Shown: in pieces, positions 25,528-36,478 of the stretch
How positions within the stretch are numbered: position 1 is the first letter of the stretch
Layout: each line of letters begins with the position of its first letter
DNA from: Rhodocyclaceae bacterium
GTDB lineage: Bacteria > Pseudomonadota > Gammaproteobacteria > Burkholderiales > Rhodocyclaceae
Direction: 5' to 3'
DNA length: 64,000 nt
NCBI GenBank assembly: GCA_019455325.1
Contig: JACFMQ010000013.1
Location: 1 to 64,000, forward strand
Notes under the pieces: model-generated
Seen by the model: the letters and a program-made list of their open reading frames with translations, nothing else
What the model was told of the DNA's origin: nothing
Databases searched by the model: none
Program-made: the position numbers and the translations under genes

Positions 25528-26103
25528 ATGCCCGCTTCCGCCCCGTCTTCGCCCCCGCTGCGCCTGCTCGGCATCGACCCCGGCCTGCGCGTCACCGGCT
25601 TCGGCGTCGTCGACAAGAGCGGCAGCCGGCTGGCCTACGTCGCCAGCGGCTGCATCCGCACCGACGAGAAGCTGCCGCTGCCGGAGCGCCTGGGCATGAT
25701 CAACCGCGGCGTCGCCGAGATCGTCGCCGCCTACGCGCCGGCGCAGGCGGCGATCGAGGAGGTCTTCCTGAACAAGAATCCGTGGTCCACGCTGCTGCTC
25801 GGCCAGGCGCGCGGCGCCGCCATCGGCGCGCTGGTCGGCGCCGGCCTGCCGGTCGCCGAGTACGGCACCATGCAGATCAAGCAGGCGGTGGTCGGCCACG
25901 GCCGCGCCACCAAGGCGCAGGTGCAGCACATGGTGCGCCGCCTGCTGGCGCTGCCCGGCGACCCGTCCGCCGACGCCGCCGACGCGCTCGCCTGCGCCAT
26001 CGCCCACGCCCATGGCGGACAGGGCCTGGGCGCGCTATCCTCTGCCGGGCGCCGCAAGAGCGGCCGCCTGACCTCGACCGAATCCCTGAGCAAAGCGAAA
26101 TGA
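25528..26103 (+). CDS. ruvC: Crossover junction endodeoxyribonuclease RuvC
   Basis: 191 residues. Resolves Holliday junctions by paired nicking. Visible acidic active-site residues are the Asp in [16 protein letters not shown], the Glu in [12 protein letters not shown], and Asp residues in [17 protein letters not shown]. The C-terminal 25 residues extend beyond the E. coli protein. An in-frame ATG at 25519 is possible, but it overlaps the apparent -10 box, so 25528 is preferred. The stop overlaps the ruvA ATG (ATGA). Confidence 0.95.
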   Translation: MPASAPSSPPLRLLGIDPGLRVTGFGVVDKSGSRLAYVASGCIRTDEKLPLPERLGMINRGVAEIVAAYAPAQAAIEEVFLNKNPWSTLLLGQARGAAIGALVGAGLPVAEYGTMQIKQAVVGHGRATKAQVQHMVRRLLALPGDPSADAADALACAIAHAHGGQGLGALSSAGRRKSGRLTSTESLSKAK

Positions 26104-26678
26104 TCGGACGCCTCGCCGGCACCCTGGCCGCCAAGAACCCGCCGCAGATCCTGGTCGACGTAAACGGCGTCGGCTACGAACTCGACGTGCCGATGAGCAC
26201 CTTCTACAACCTGCCGGCGGCCGGCGAGAAGGTGACGCTGCTGACGCACTTCGCGGTGCGCGAGGACGGCCATTTCCTCTATGGCTTCGGCAGCGAGGCC
26301 GAGCGCTTCGCCTTCCGCCAGTTGCTGAAGATCTCCGGCGTCGGCGCGCGCATCGCGCTCGCCGTGCTCTCCGGCCTGTCGGTCGCCGACCTGGCGCAGG
26401 CGGTGGCGGCGCAGGAAAGCGGCCGGCTGACGAAGGTACCGGGCATCGGCAAGAAGACCGCCGAGCGCCTGCTGCTCGAACTCAGGGGTAAGCTCGCCGA
26501 GGCCGTGCCGGCGGCCGCCGCGGCCGCCGCCGGCGATGCCCGCCACGACGTGCTGAACGCGCTGCTCGCGCTCGGCTACAACGAGCGCGAGGCGCAGGCG
26601 GCGATGAAGTCGCTGCCGGCCGAGGTCGGCACGTCCGATGGCATCCGTCTGGCGCTGAAGTCGCTCTCGAAAGCCTGA
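26100..26678 (+). CDS. ruvA: Holliday junction branch migration protein RuvA
   Basis: 192 residues. Tetrameric junction-binding subunit of the RuvAB motor. The N-terminal OB fold is [19 protein letters not shown]; two helix-hairpin-helix motifs are [19 protein letters not shown] and [18 protein letters not shown]; an alanine-rich linker leads to the C-terminal RuvB-binding domain ([16 protein letters not shown]). Its ATG overlaps the ruvC stop. Confidence 0.96.
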   Translation: MIGRLAGTLAAKNPPQILVDVNGVGYELDVPMSTFYNLPAAGEKVTLLTHFAVREDGHFLYGFGSEAERFAFRQLLKISGVGARIALAVLSGLSVADLAQAVAAQESGRLTKVPGIGKKTAERLLLELRGKLAEAVPAAAAAAAGDARHDVLNALLALGYNEREAQAAMKSLPAEVGTSDGIRLALKSLSKA

Positions 26679-26681
26679 GAA

Positions 26682-26764
26682 ATGAAACGACCCCCACGCT
26701 CACTGCGTTCGCTGCCCCCGAGGGGGGCGCAGGCCTCCCTTGGGACGGCCCGGCGGGAGGCCTG
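26682..26764 (+). repeat. Dispersed intergenic repeat, copy 1
   Basis: Begins ATGAA...CCCCCACGCTCAC four bases after the ruvA stop and ends GGGAGGCCTG just before the next ATG. Closely similar to the DNA at 32546-32628. Contains inverted C-rich/G-rich blocks (CCCCCGAGGGGGG). The last GGGAGG serves as the ribosome-binding site of the permease gene. Confidence 0.8.
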
Positions 26765-27831
26765 ATGCAACAACGCCACACGCAGATCGTCCAGTTCGCC
26801 ATCGTCGCCGCCCTCATCGTCGGCTGCATCGCCGTGCTGCTGCCCTTCGTCGGCACGCTGCTCTTCGCCGTCGTCCTCTGCGTCTCCTCCTGGCCGCTCT
26901 ACGCGCGCCTGTTGAAGGCGATGCGCTACCGGCACACGCTGGCGGCGCTGCTCATGTCGCTGCTCATGGTGGTGCTGCTGGCGGTGCCGATGGGCCTGCT
27001 CGCCGGCAACCTGGCGAGCGGCGTCGAGGCGGTCGCCCGCTACGTCAGGCCGCTGATCGAGAACGGCCTGCCGAGCGAGCCGCCGGCCTGGCTCATCGGC
27101 CTGCCGTGGATCGGCGTCGAGATCGCCGACTACTGGCACCGCCTCACCGAAAGCCGCGAGGAGCTGAACCACATGCTGCGCCAGCTCTTCGACCCGCTGC
27201 GCAAGGTGGCGCTCACCGCCGTCACCATCTTCGGCCAGGGCCTGCTGCAGCTCCTGCTGGTCATCTTCTTCGTCTTCTTCATCTTCCGCGACGCGCACCA
27301 TTACGGCGAGGCGCTGCTCACCGCCGCCCGCAAGCTCGGCGGCCGGCTCGGCGAGCGCATGCTCGGGCTGGCGCGCGGCACGATCATGGGCGTCATGGTC
27401 GGCATCGTCGGCACGGCCGCGGCGCAGGCCGCGGTCGGCATGGCCGGCTACCTGATCGCCGGCGTGCCGGCGGTGCTGATGCTGACCTTCGCCACCTTCA
27501 TCTTCGCCATGGTGCCGGTGATCGGGCCGACGCTGATCTGGGGCGGCGCCGCCTTCTGGCTCTACGAGCAGGGGCAGACCGGCTGGGCGATCTTCATGCT
27601 GCTCTGGGGCGTGCTCGGCATCTCCAGCGTGGACAACTTCATCAAGCCCGTGCTCATCTCGCGCACCGCCGCGCAGCCGCTGCTGCTGATCGTCGTCGGC
27701 GTCTTCGGCGGCGTGCTCGTCTTCGGCTTCATCGGCATCTTCCTCGGCCCGACGCTGCTGGCGCTGGGGCAGACGCTGATCCGCGAGTGGATCGCCGACA
27801 AGGACGCCGACCTCAATCACAGCATCGCCCC

Positions 27832-27835
<4 letters not shown>
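26765..27835 (+). CDS. AI-2E family transporter (PerM-like permease)
   Basis: 356 residues with about eight membrane segments ([63 protein letters not shown], and a C-terminal cluster). The family signature [20 protein letters not shown] and [10 protein letters not shown] are present. Members move small molecules or ions; the AI-2 link is established only for a few. It lies between ruvA and ruvB and overlaps the ruvB ATG by ATGA, so it is co-translated with the recombination genes. The ribosome-binding site comes from the repeat just upstream. Confidence 0.9.
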
Positions 27836-28884
<1,049 letters not shown>

Positions 28885-28929
28885 ACGCCGCCGCAACGCG
28901 GCGAAACATTCTCGGCAAACTTGTGGCGA

Positions 28930-28949
28930 CATTGTGGATTACCACAATG
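28930..28949. promoter_or_regulatory. Perfect palindrome upstream of the chemoreceptor gene
   Basis: CATTGTGG and CCACAATG around ATTA, 94 bases before the chemoreceptor GTG. A further TTGTGG lies at 28921-28926. There is no T-tract, so an operator is more likely than a terminator. Confidence 0.5.
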
Positions 28950-29042
28950 CCGCCCGTCGCATTCCGTCGCTAGACTGCCCGTCATCCAGCGAGGGCGCCG
29001 GCCGCGTGCCAGGCGCCGCTTACCGAATACGGAGACGAGCCC

Positions 29043-31058
29043 GTGATATTCCTGTTCGCCCCGGCCGTGCGCATGATGAACCGCATGCGCTTCGCCGGCC
29101 GCTTCATCGTCATCGGCGCCGCCGGCGGCGTCCTCGTCGCCGGCCTGATGTTCCAGTTCCTGCAGGCGCTCAACGCCCGGCTGGCGGCGACGCAGGCCGA
29201 ACTCGCCGGCGTCCGCCACGTCGTCGCGCTGCGCGAGATCGGCCACCTGCTCGACCGCCACCTGCTCTCGGCCTCGCTCCATTCCCTCGGCGAGTCGGCG
29301 ATGGAGAAGGAGGCAGCCGAGGAGCGCACGCGCATCGCCGCCGCGCTGGCGGCGGCGCGCCAGGCCGGCGCCGACGACGCGGCGCTCGACACGGAGTGGC
29401 AGGGCCTCGACAAGGAATGGCAACTGTTCAATTCGGTGATCGGCTCGTCGTCGACGCCGGAGATCCGCGAACTGCACCAGCGCCTCGGCGACCGCGTCGC
29501 GGCGCAGGCGCGCGTCGTCGCCGACCACGCCGGTTTGACGCTGGACCCGGAGGTGGACACCAACTACCTCTACGACACGCTGGTCAACCGCCTGCCGCCG
29601 CTGTTCGACGCGATCGCCCAGATCCGCCTGCGCGCCGGCAGCATTGCCGCCATCCAGATGATCGACGCCGCCGACATCGGCCGCCTGGAGCGGCTGACCG
29701 CCGACGCCGTCCAGCATCTCGCGCGCATCCGCGAGAACCTGGACAAGGTCGGCCGCGCTGCGCCGGAGCTGAAGCCCGCCTTCGACCAGGGCATCGAGGC
29801 GACGCAGAAGGGCATCGACCAGACCCGGCGGTTGATCGACGGCCGTCTGGTCGGCACCGGCGACATCGACATTCCGGTCGCCGAACTGCTGGAAAAGACC
29901 GACGCGCCGCGGGCGGCGGCGGCAACGCTGGAGCGGGCGGCGATCGAGGCGCTCGGCGGCCGCCTCGAACGGCGCGCCGACGAGTTCAGCAACCGGCTGC
30001 TCGGCAACCTGGCGCTGGTCGGGTTCGGCCTGGCGCTCGCCGGCTACCTGTCGATGGGCTCCTACCTCAGCCTGCAGCAGGGCACGGCGCGGCTCATGGA
30101 AGGCGGCCGGCGCCTCGCCGACGGCGAGCTGCGGCACCGCATCGACGTCGGCACGCGCGACGAGTTCGCCGACATCGCCGGCAGCTTCAACCGCATGGCG
30201 GCCTCCTTCGCCGAGGTCATCGACACCCTGGCGAGCAGCTCGAACGCGCTGCGCGACGCCGCGCACGCGATGAACGAGGCGACGCACCAGGTCGCCGACG
30301 GCTCCGCCGAGCAGAACCGGCTGACGCAGGAGACCGCCGCCTCGGCGGGCAGCATGTCGGAGAGCATCGGACAGGTCGCCGCCAACGCCGGCGAGGTCGA
30401 CCAGGTGGCGCGCGAAGGCCGCCGCCAGACCGACGACGGCTACCAGGGCCTGATGCGCATGCAGGACGAGATCCGCATCGTGCGCGCGGCGGTCGAGCAG
30501 ATCGCGACGACGGTCGCCGAGTTCATGCAGGCGACGCTGGAAATCCACGGCATGACCGGCCAGGTGCGCGACATCGCCGAGCAGACCAACCTGCTGGCCT
30601 TGAACGCGGCCATCGAGGCGGCGCGCGCCGGCGAGGCCGGCCGCGGCTTCGCCGTGGTCGCCGACGAGGTGCGCAAGCTGGCCGAGAAATCGGCCGGCTC
30701 GGCGAGCGAGATCGACCGCCTGACGCAGGAGATCAACGTCCGCTCGGACGGCGTGAACGGCGCCATCGCGCGCGGCCAGGAGTCGCTGTCGGCGAGCGAG
30801 TCCTTCCTGCAGGACGTCTCCGGCCGGCTGTCGGCGGCCAGCGGTTCGGTGGCGCGCACCTCGGAAGGCGTGGACCTGATCACCGCCGCGATGCGCTCGC
30901 AGGCCGAGTCGGTGCACCGCATCCGCGACTTCGTCGCGCGCATCGCCGACATGGCCGGCCGCAACGACGACGCCGTCGCCCGCGCCGCGGAAGAGGCGGA
31001 GCGCCTGGAACGGCTGTCCGAGGAACTGCGCGGGCTGATCGGGCGCTTCCGCCTCTGA
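29043..31058 (+). CDS. Methyl-accepting chemotaxis protein
   Basis: 671 residues, GTG start with GGAGA upstream. Transmembrane helix 1 lies around residues 20-40, then a periplasmic region of about 275 residues that looks helical, helix 2 around 318-345, a HAMP domain ([22 protein letters not shown]) and the signalling domain with the conserved tip [19 protein letters not shown] near residue 513, then [18 protein letters not shown]. Controls CheA activity in response to an unknown ligand. No che genes are in the window. The next gene is a sensor kinase, separated by a large palindrome. Confidence 0.93.
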   Translation: MIFLFAPAVRMMNRMRFAGRFIVIGAAGGVLVAGLMFQFLQALNARLAATQAELAGVRHVVALREIGHLLDRHLLSASLHSLGESAMEKEAAEERTRIAAALAAARQAGADDAALDTEWQGLDKEWQLFNSVIGSSSTPEIRELHQRLGDRVAAQARVVADHAGLTLDPEVDTNYLYDTLVNRLPPLFDAIAQIRLRAGSIAAIQMIDAADIGRLERLTADAVQHLARIRENLDKVGRAAPELKPAFDQGIEATQKGIDQTRRLIDGRLVGTGDIDIPVAELLEKTDAPRAAAATLERAAIEALGGRLERRADEFSNRLLGNLALVGFGLALAGYLSMGSYLSLQQGTARLMEGGRRLADGELRHRIDVGTRDEFADIAGSFNRMAASFAEVIDTLASSSNALRDAAHAMNEATHQVADGSAEQNRLTQETAASAGSMSESIGQVAANAGEVDQVAREGRRQTDDGYQGLMRMQDEIRIVRAAVEQIATTVAEFMQATLEIHGMTGQVRDIAEQTNLLALNAAIEAARAGEAGRGFAVVADEVRKLAEKSAGSASEIDRLTQEINVRSDGVNGAIARGQESLSASESFLQDVSGRLSAASGSVARTSEGVDLITAAMRSQAESVHRIRDFVARIADMAGRNDDAVARAAEEAERLERLSEELRGLIGRFRL

Positions 31059-31080
31059 GCACGGCGGCGCGCTGTTTCGT

Positions 31081-31113
31081 CACGCATGTGTTGCAATACG
31101 CAACGAATGCGTG
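31081..31113. promoter_or_regulatory. 33-base palindrome before the sensor kinase gene
   Basis: Arms CACGCAT-nn-GTTGC and GCAAC-nn-ATGCGTG around AATAC, 24 of 28 arm positions paired. It lies 14 bases before the kinase ATG at 31128. The size and symmetry fit a dimeric regulator, plausibly the response regulator encoded downstream. Confidence 0.65.
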
Positions 31114-31127
31114 AAGAATAGCGCGCC

Positions 31128-32549
31128 ATGCCCAAGCTCCAGTCCCTGCACGCGAAGATCCTCTTCGGCTACGTCCTCGTCGGCCTGCTCTTCGTCACCC
31201 TCGTCGTCAGCGCGCTGATCGACTTCCGCCGGCTGGAAACCAAGATCAACGAGCAGCAGCACGTCGCCGACCTGCACGACGAGATGCGCTACTCGCGGCG
31301 GATGGAGAAGAATTACCTGCTCTACCGCAAGAACCGCGACCTCGCCGAGGCCATCGAGCGCGCCGACAACGCGCTGGCGCTGATCAAGCAGTTGCCGCCG
31401 CTGGTGCTGGACGCGGAGATCCGGGAGACCACCGAAGAGACGCTGGTGCACTACCGCGAGCTGCTCATCGAGATGGCCAACGCCGACCGCCACGGCCGCG
31501 CCTCCGTCGAAGTCATCGACGACCTGATGATTGCCGGCTCGCGCATGCTGGCGCTCGGCGAGCGGCTCGACGCCGGCGCCTGGGAACTGCTCGAGAACGC
31601 CGTCGCCACGCACCACCGCAACCTGCAATGGACGATCGTCGCCGCCATCGCGCTCGCCGTCGCCGCCGGCGTGCTCGTCACGCGCAGCGTGGTGCGGCCG
31701 CTGCGCACCATCGAGACCAGCCTGAAGCGCGTCGCCACCGGCGAGACCGGCCGCCTCGACCACGCTTCGGAGGACCGCGAGGTCGGCTCGCTGACCGACG
31801 CCATCAACCGCACGCTGAACGAGCTCGACGAGCGGCAGAAGGCGATCGCCCGCTCCTCGCGGCTGGTCGCGCTCGGCACCATGCTCTCGGGCGTGGCGCA
31901 CGAGCTGAACAACCCGCTCTCCAACGTCTCCACCTCGTGCCAGATCCTGCTCGAGGAGATCGACGACCTGCCCGCGGACATCCGCCGCGACCTGCTCTCG
32001 CAGATCGACGGCGAGGTGCTGCGCGCGCAGCACATCGTCGGCACGCTGCTCGACTTCGCCCGCGAGCACCGCTACGAGCGCGCCGAGACGCCGGTGCGCG
32101 CGCTCGTCGACGAGGCGCTGCAACTGACGCGCAACCAGACGCCGGCCGACGCGCGCATCGCCGTCGACGTGCCCGCCGGCCTGACCATCGACGTGGACCG
32201 GCAGCGCTTCCAGCAGGTGCTGATCAACCTCCTGCAGAACGCCGCCGGCGTCGTCGGCCCGGGCGGCGCGATCCGCATCCGCGCGCGCCGCGTGGAAGAC
32301 GCCGAGAGCGCCGGCACGCGCATCACCGTCGAGGACGACGGCCCCGGCATCGCGCCGGAGAACCTGCCGCGCATCTTCGATCCCTTCTTCTCGACCAAGC
32401 CGGTGGGCAAGGGTACCGGCCTCGGCCTGTTCATCGTGCACGAGATCGTCGGCCAGCACGGCGGCACGGTTTCCGTCGATTCGGAACCGGGCCGCGGCTG
32501 CCGCTTCGACGTGCGCATCCCCGACCGCAAGACAACGGAGCAACAATGA
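31128..32549 (+). CDS. Sensor histidine kinase
   Basis: 473 residues. Transmembrane helix 1 about 10-30, a helical periplasmic sensor of about 135 residues (RMEKNYLLYRKNRDLAEAIERAD), helix 2 about 166-188, HAMP, then a HisKA domain with phosphorylated His near residue 257 (SGVAHELNNPLSNV) and a HATPase domain: N box QQVLINLLQNA, G boxes DDGPGIAP and KGTGLGLFI. No Shine-Dalgarno sequence precedes ATG 31128. Paired with the response regulator 80 bases downstream, with the dispersed repeat between. The periplasmic part resembles chemoreceptor-like sensors; stimulus unknown. Confidence 0.93.
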   Translation: MPKLQSLHAKILFGYVLVGLLFVTLVVSALIDFRRLETKINEQQHVADLHDEMRYSRRMEKNYLLYRKNRDLAEAIERADNALALIKQLPPLVLDAEIRETTEETLVHYRELLIEMANADRHGRASVEVIDDLMIAGSRMLALGERLDAGAWELLENAVATHHRNLQWTIVAAIALAVAAGVLVTRSVVRPLRTIETSLKRVATGETGRLDHASEDREVGSLTDAINRTLNELDERQKAIARSSRLVALGTMLSGVAHELNNPLSNVSTSCQILLEEIDDLPADIRRDLLSQIDGEVLRAQHIVGTLLDFAREHRYERAETPVRALVDEALQLTRNQTPADARIAVDVPAGLTIDVDRQRFQQVLINLLQNAAGVVGPGGAIRIRARRVEDAESAGTRITVEDDGPGIAPENLPRIFDPFFSTKPVGKGTGLGLFIVHEIVGQHGGTVSVDSEPGRGCRFDVRIPDRKTTEQQ

Positions 32550-32628
32550 ACCCCCACGCTCACATTCGTTCGCTGCCCCCCGGGGGGGCGCATGCCTCCT
32601 TCGGGGCGGCCCTTCAGGAGGCATGGCC
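32546..32628 (+). repeat. Dispersed intergenic repeat, copy 2
   Basis: ATGAACCCCCACGCTCAC starts on the kinase stop codon and the repeat ends in AGGAGGCATGGCC before the response-regulator ATG. Same order of blocks as copy 1 (26682-26764), including the G/C hairpin centre and the terminal Shine-Dalgarno sequence. Confidence 0.8.
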
Positions 32629-33951
32629 ATGAAACAAGGACGCATCCTGGTCGTCGACGACGAGGAAATCGCCCGCCGCAACCTGTCGCACGTGCTCGAA
32701 CGCGAAGGCTACCGGGTGGACTGCGCGCAGGACGGCGCCGCGGCGCTGGCGCTGCTCGCCGAGGGCGAATACCAGTTGGTGCTCACCGACCTGCGCATGC
32801 CCGGCATCGACGGCCTCGAACTGCTGCGGCAGACGAAGCGCCGCTGGCCGGGCACCGAGGTGGTGATGATCACCGCGCACGCCAACGCCAGCTCGGCGGT
32901 CGAGGCGATGACCGCCGGCGCCTTCTACTACGTCGAGAAGCCGTTCCGCCTGCCCGACGTCAGGAAGATCGTCGGCGAGGCCATCCAGAAGGCCATGCTG
33001 CGGCGCGAGAACGCTTCGCTGAAGGCGGCGCTCGACCAGGCGACGGCGGCGCCGCGCATCATCTCCGGCAACCCGGACATGCTCGCCGTGCTCGGCACCG
33101 CCGACGGCGTCGCCGCCACCGACTGCGGCGTGCTCATCGCCGGCGAATCGGGCACCGGCCGCGAGGCGCTGGCCCGCCACATCCACGAGAAGAGCGGCCG
33201 CAGCGGCGTCTTCGTCGTCGTCAACTGCGGCGCGCCGTCCGAGGAGGCGCTCGCCGCCGAGCTGTTCGGCCACGACGGCGCGCCCGGCGCCATCGAGGCG
33301 GCGGCCGGTGGCACCCTCTTCCTCGACGAGGCGGCGGCGCTGCCGGCGACGCTGCAGCCGCGCCTGCTGCGCCTGGTGCAGGACGGCGAATTCGTCCACC
33401 AGGGCGGCGGCCCGACGCAGAAGGCGGACGTGCGCATCGTCTCGGCGAGCGCGCAGGATCTCGCTGCGCTGGCCGAACAGGGCGTCTTCCGCCAGGATCT
33501 CTACTTCCGCCTGGCGGTGGTCACGCTCACCCTGCCGCCGCTCAGGAAGCGCCGCGGCGACATCCCGCTGCTCGCCATGCACTTCCTGACGCGCGCCGCG
33601 CAGCGCATGGGCAAGCCCGTTTCCGAGATCGCCCCGGAAGCCTTCGACCGCCTGCTCGCCTACGGCTTTCCCGGCAACCTGCGCGAGCTGGAGAGCATCA
33701 TCGAACGCGGCGTCGCGCTCGCCGGCGGCCACGCGCTGACCGCCGACCTGCTGCCGGCGACGCTCGGCGCCCCGGCCGATGCGGCCGCCGGCGAGGCGCC
33801 GGCGATCAAGACGCTGGAGGATCTGGAGCGCGAGCACATCCTCAAGGCGCTCGAACACACCGGCGGCAACCGCGCGCTCGCCGCGCAACTGCTCGGCATC
33901 GACCGCGTCTCGCTGTGGCGCAAGCTGCGGCGCTACAGCGAGGAAATCTGA
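32629..33951 (+). CDS. NtrC-type response regulator with degenerate AAA+ domain
   Basis: 440 residues. Receiver domain with phospho-acceptor Asp54 (LTDLRMPGIDGLE) and Lys in YVEKPF. The central domain resembles sigma-54 activators, but Walker A reads GESGTGR (residues 172-178) with Arg for the usual Lys, and after ELFGH (211-215) the GAFTGA loop that touches sigma-54 is missing, the sequence passing directly to the GGTLFLDE segment. The C-terminus has a Fis-type helix-turn-helix (GGNRALAAQLLGIDRVSLWRKL). ATG 32629 is chosen because AGGAGG is seven bases upstream; the in-frame ATG 32623 is too close. Probably works with sigma-70 promoters, perhaps at the palindrome before its kinase. Confidence 0.88.
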   Translation: MKQGRILVVDDEEIARRNLSHVLEREGYRVDCAQDGAAALALLAEGEYQLVLTDLRMPGIDGLELLRQTKRRWPGTEVVMITAHANASSAVEAMTAGAFYYVEKPFRLPDVRKIVGEAIQKAMLRRENASLKAALDQATAAPRIISGNPDMLAVLGTADGVAATDCGVLIAGESGTGREALARHIHEKSGRSGVFVVVNCGAPSEEALAAELFGHDGAPGAIEAAAGGTLFLDEAAALPATLQPRLLRLVQDGEFVHQGGGPTQKADVRIVSASAQDLAALAEQGVFRQDLYFRLAVVTLTLPPLRKRRGDIPLLAMHFLTRAAQRMGKPVSEIAPEAFDRLLAYGFPGNLRELESIIERGVALAGGHALTADLLPATLGAPADAAAGEAPAIKTLEDLEREHILKALEHTGGNRALAAQLLGIDRVSLWRKLRRYSEEI

Positions 33952-34015
33952 GCAGGCTGGCAGCGACAAATCCTTAAACAACAAATTGTTACAAAACAAC
34001 GCTCAGGCAGCAGGT

Positions 34016-34021
34016 TAAAAT
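34016..34021 (+). promoter_or_regulatory. Candidate -10 box of the ybgC-tol operon
   Basis: TAAAAT ends six bases before the ybgC ATG. No Shine-Dalgarno sequence intervenes, so the operon message may be leaderless. Upstream DNA is AT-rich. Confidence 0.45.
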
Positions 34022-34027
34022 CCGCCG

Positions 34028-34465
34028 ATGAAACACGAACAGAAGCCGAACGCCTTCACCATCCCGGTGCGCATCTACTATGCCGAGACCGATGCCGGCG
34101 GCGTCGTCTACCACTCGAAATACCTCGATCTCTTCGAACGCTGCCGCACCGAATGGCTGCGCCAGCTCGGCCATAACCAGCAGAACCTGATCGACGAGCA
34201 CAACATCGTCTTCGTCGTGCGATCCATCAACATCGACTACCTGCGCCCGGGGCGCCTCGACGACCTGCTGCAGATCGGGCTGGAGGTCGACCGGCTCGGC
34301 CGCAGCCAGATCGTCTTCCGCCAGCACGCGCGCCGGCAGGAGGCCGACGGCACCTGGACCGAACTGGCCGCGGCCACGGTCCAGATCGTCTGCATCGATT
34401 TCGCCAAATTCAAGTCCGCCCCGATTCCCGACTGGCTGCGTGCGCGGCTGGAGACCCTGCAATGA
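34028..34465 (+). CDS. ybgC: Tol-Pal system-associated acyl-CoA thioesterase
   Basis: 145 residues, hot-dog fold thioesterase. The active-site segment [29 protein letters not shown] contains the catalytic Asp of the 4-hydroxybenzoyl-CoA thioesterase group. First gene of the Tol-Pal operon, as in most proteobacteria; thought to act on acyl-CoA or acyl carrier protein linked to phospholipid synthesis. The stop overlaps the tolQ ATG (ATGA). Confidence 0.95.
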   Translation: MKHEQKPNAFTIPVRIYYAETDAGGVVYHSKYLDLFERCRTEWLRQLGHNQQNLIDEHNIVFVVRSINIDYLRPGRLDDLLQIGLEVDRLGRSQIVFRQHARRQEADGTWTELAAATVQIVCIDFAKFKSAPIPDWLRARLETLQ

Positions 34466-35139
34466 ACGTCACGCAAGACCTGTCGATCCTGCATCTGATT
34501 CTCAACGCCAGCGCCGTGGTGCAGGCGGTGATGCTGCTCCTGGCCGGCGTTTCCTTCATGAGCTGGTACTACATCTTCCGCAAGTACTTCGCGGTGAAGG
34601 TGCAGCGCGCGAAGACCGAGCGCTTCGAGCGCGACTTCTGGTCCGGCGGCGACCTCAACGCGCTGTACAACAGCGCGGTGAACGACCGCCACCGCGCCGG
34701 CAGCATGGAGCGCATCTTCGAGGCCGGCTTCCGCGAGTTCGCCAAGCTGCGCGGGCAGAAGAACCTGGAGGCGAAGGACGTCGTCGACGGCTCGCGCCGC
34801 GCCATGCGCGCCACCTATCAGCGCGAGCTGGACGAACTCGAATCGCACCTCGCCTTCCTCGCCTCGGTCGGCTCGGTGTCGCCGTACATCGGGCTGTTCG
34901 GCACGGTGTGGGGCATCATGCACGCCTTCCGCGCGCTCGCCGACGTCGGCCAGGCGACGCTCGCCTCGGTCGCCCCGGGCATCGCCGAGGCGCTGGTGGC
35001 CACCGCCATCGGCCTCTTCGCGGCGATTCCGGCGGTGCTCGCCTACAACCGCTTCGCGCACGAGATCGACCGGCTGGCGACGCGCTTCGAGTCCTTCCAG
35101 GAAGAGTTCTCGAACATCCTGCAGCGACAAATGAGATGA
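34462..35139 (+). CDS. tolQ: Tol-Pal system proton channel subunit TolQ
   Basis: 225 residues with three membrane helices ([79 protein letters not shown]). With TolR it forms the inner-membrane motor that energises TolA during outer-membrane constriction. ATG overlaps the ybgC stop. A hairpin-bearing gap of 91 bases follows before tolR. Confidence 0.96.
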   Translation: MNVTQDLSILHLILNASAVVQAVMLLLAGVSFMSWYYIFRKYFAVKVQRAKTERFERDFWSGGDLNALYNSAVNDRHRAGSMERIFEAGFREFAKLRGQKNLEAKDVVDGSRRAMRATYQRELDELESHLAFLASVGSVSPYIGLFGTVWGIMHAFRALADVGQATLASVAPGIAEALVATAIGLFAAIPAVLAYNRFAHEIDRLATRFESFQEEFSNILQRQMR

Positions 35140-35163
35140 ACGAACCAGAGATGAGCAAGGAGA

Positions 35164-35207
35164 GAGGAGTGAGGAGCAAAACCCCACCCGTCAACTCCTC
35201 ACTCCTC
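35164..35207 (+). repeat. Hairpin repeat between tolQ and tolR
   Basis: GAGGAGTGAGGAG (35164-35176) and CTCCTCACTCCTC (35195-35207), a perfect 13-base stem with an 18-base loop. Further ACTCCTCACT units follow to 35224. No T-tract. Confidence 0.75.
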
Positions 35208-35230
35208 ACTCATGACTCCTCACTGAACCT

Positions 35231-35635
35231 ATGCGTCCTCGCCGCCTGAAGAACGAAATCAACGTCGTGCCGTACATCGACGTCATGCTCGTGCTGCTCG
35301 TCATCTTCATGGTGGCGGCGCCGATGATGACCACCGGCTCGGTCGACCTGCCGACCACGGGCAAGAGCGCGCAGGTGCCGGCCAACCCGACGCGCGTACT
35401 GGTCCGGGCCGACGGCTCGGTGGCGGTGAAGGACGCGAAGGGCGGCGACGTCGGCGTCGACCGCGCCGGGCTGGCCGGCTACCTGCGCGCCGAGCAGGCG
35501 AAGAACCCGGACCTGGCCGTGCTCGTCGCCGGCGACAGGAACGCCAGGTACGAGGCCGTGCTCGACGTGCTCGACGGCATCAAGGCGCTCGACATCAAGC
35601 GCGTCGGCCTGGAAACCGCCGTCCGCAGGCAATGA
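35231..35635 (+). CDS. tolR: Tol-Pal system protein TolR
   Basis: 134 residues. ExbD/TolR family: short cytoplasmic start [25 protein letters not shown], with the Asp in the helix that carries protons, then a periplasmic domain. Partner of TolQ. The stop overlaps the tolA ATG (ATGA). It lies 91 bases after tolQ because of an inserted hairpin repeat. Confidence 0.95.
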   Translation: MRPRRLKNEINVVPYIDVMLVLLVIFMVAAPMMTTGSVDLPTTGKSAQVPANPTRVLVRADGSVAVKDAKGGDVGVDRAGLAGYLRAEQAKNPDLAVLVAGDRNARYEAVLDVLDGIKALDIKRVGLETAVRRQ

Positions 35636-36441
35636 TCCAGCCGCCGCCACGGAACGAACGGGAACGCTGGAAGTCGCTGGCGCTCGCCGCCGGCGTCCAT
35701 CTCGCGCTCGTCGCCGCGCTCTTCGTCGGCGTGCAGTGGAAGAGCAATCCGCCCGCCGCCGTCGAGGTCGAGCTGTGGGACCGCGTGCCGGTCCAGCCGG
35801 CGCCGCCGCCCCCGCCGCCGCCCGAACCGAAGCCGGAACCCAAGCCCGAGCCTGAACCGCCGCCCCCGCCGCCGCCGAAGGTCGAGCCGAAGCCGGAGCC
35901 GAAGCCCGACATCGCGATCAAGGAAGAGAAGAAAAAGAAGCCCGAGCCGCCGAAAAAGCCCGAGCCGCCGAAGAAGGAAGAGGTGAAAAAGCCCGAGCCG
36001 AAGAAGCCGGCGCCGCCGCGCCCGTCCTTCGACGAGGAACTGCGGCGCGATCAGCAGCAGCTCGACCAGCAGCGGCAGATTCAGCAGCAGCAGGCGCGCG
36101 CCGACGCCGAAGCGCGCGCGTTGGCCGAGGCGCGCGCCGAGCAGGCCGCCGCCGCGCGCAGCCGCGGTCTGGCCGACTACGCGGCGAAGATTCGCGGCAA
36201 GATCCGCGGCAACATCGTGCTGCCGCCGGCGATCCAGGGGAACCCGGAGGCCGTGTTCGCGGTCACGCAACTGCCGTCGGGCGAGGTCATCGCCGTGCGC
36301 ATGCGGCGCTCCAGCGGCAACGCCAATCTCGATGCGGCGATCGAGCGCGCGATCCTCAAGTCGTCGCCGCTGCCCAAGCCCGACCAGCCGGAGCTTTTCC
36401 AGCGCGAGCTGGAGATCAAGTACCGGCCGTTCGACGAGTAA
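35632..36441 (+). CDS. tolA: Cell-envelope integrity protein TolA
   Basis: 269 residues. One transmembrane helix ([21 protein letters not shown], about 16-36), a long Pro/Lys/Glu-rich section (about 55-125) then a Gln/Ala/Arg-rich helical section, and a C-terminal domain (residues about 180-269: [40 protein letters not shown]). Transmits force from TolQR to Pal/TolB across the periplasm. Shorter than E. coli TolA (421 residues), mainly in the spacer. Confidence 0.93.
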   Translation: MIQPPPRNERERWKSLALAAGVHLALVAALFVGVQWKSNPPAAVEVELWDRVPVQPAPPPPPPPEPKPEPKPEPEPPPPPPPKVEPKPEPKPDIAIKEEKKKKPEPPKKPEPPKKEEVKKPEPKKPAPPRPSFDEELRRDQQQLDQQRQIQQQQARADAEARALAEARAEQAAAARSRGLADYAAKIRGKIRGNIVLPPAIQGNPEAVFAVTQLPSGEVIAVRMRRSSGNANLDAAIERAILKSSPLPKPDQPELFQRELEIKYRPFDE

Positions 36442-36478
36442 GTATCGATATAATCACGCTTTTCCGGAGAACCTCCCG

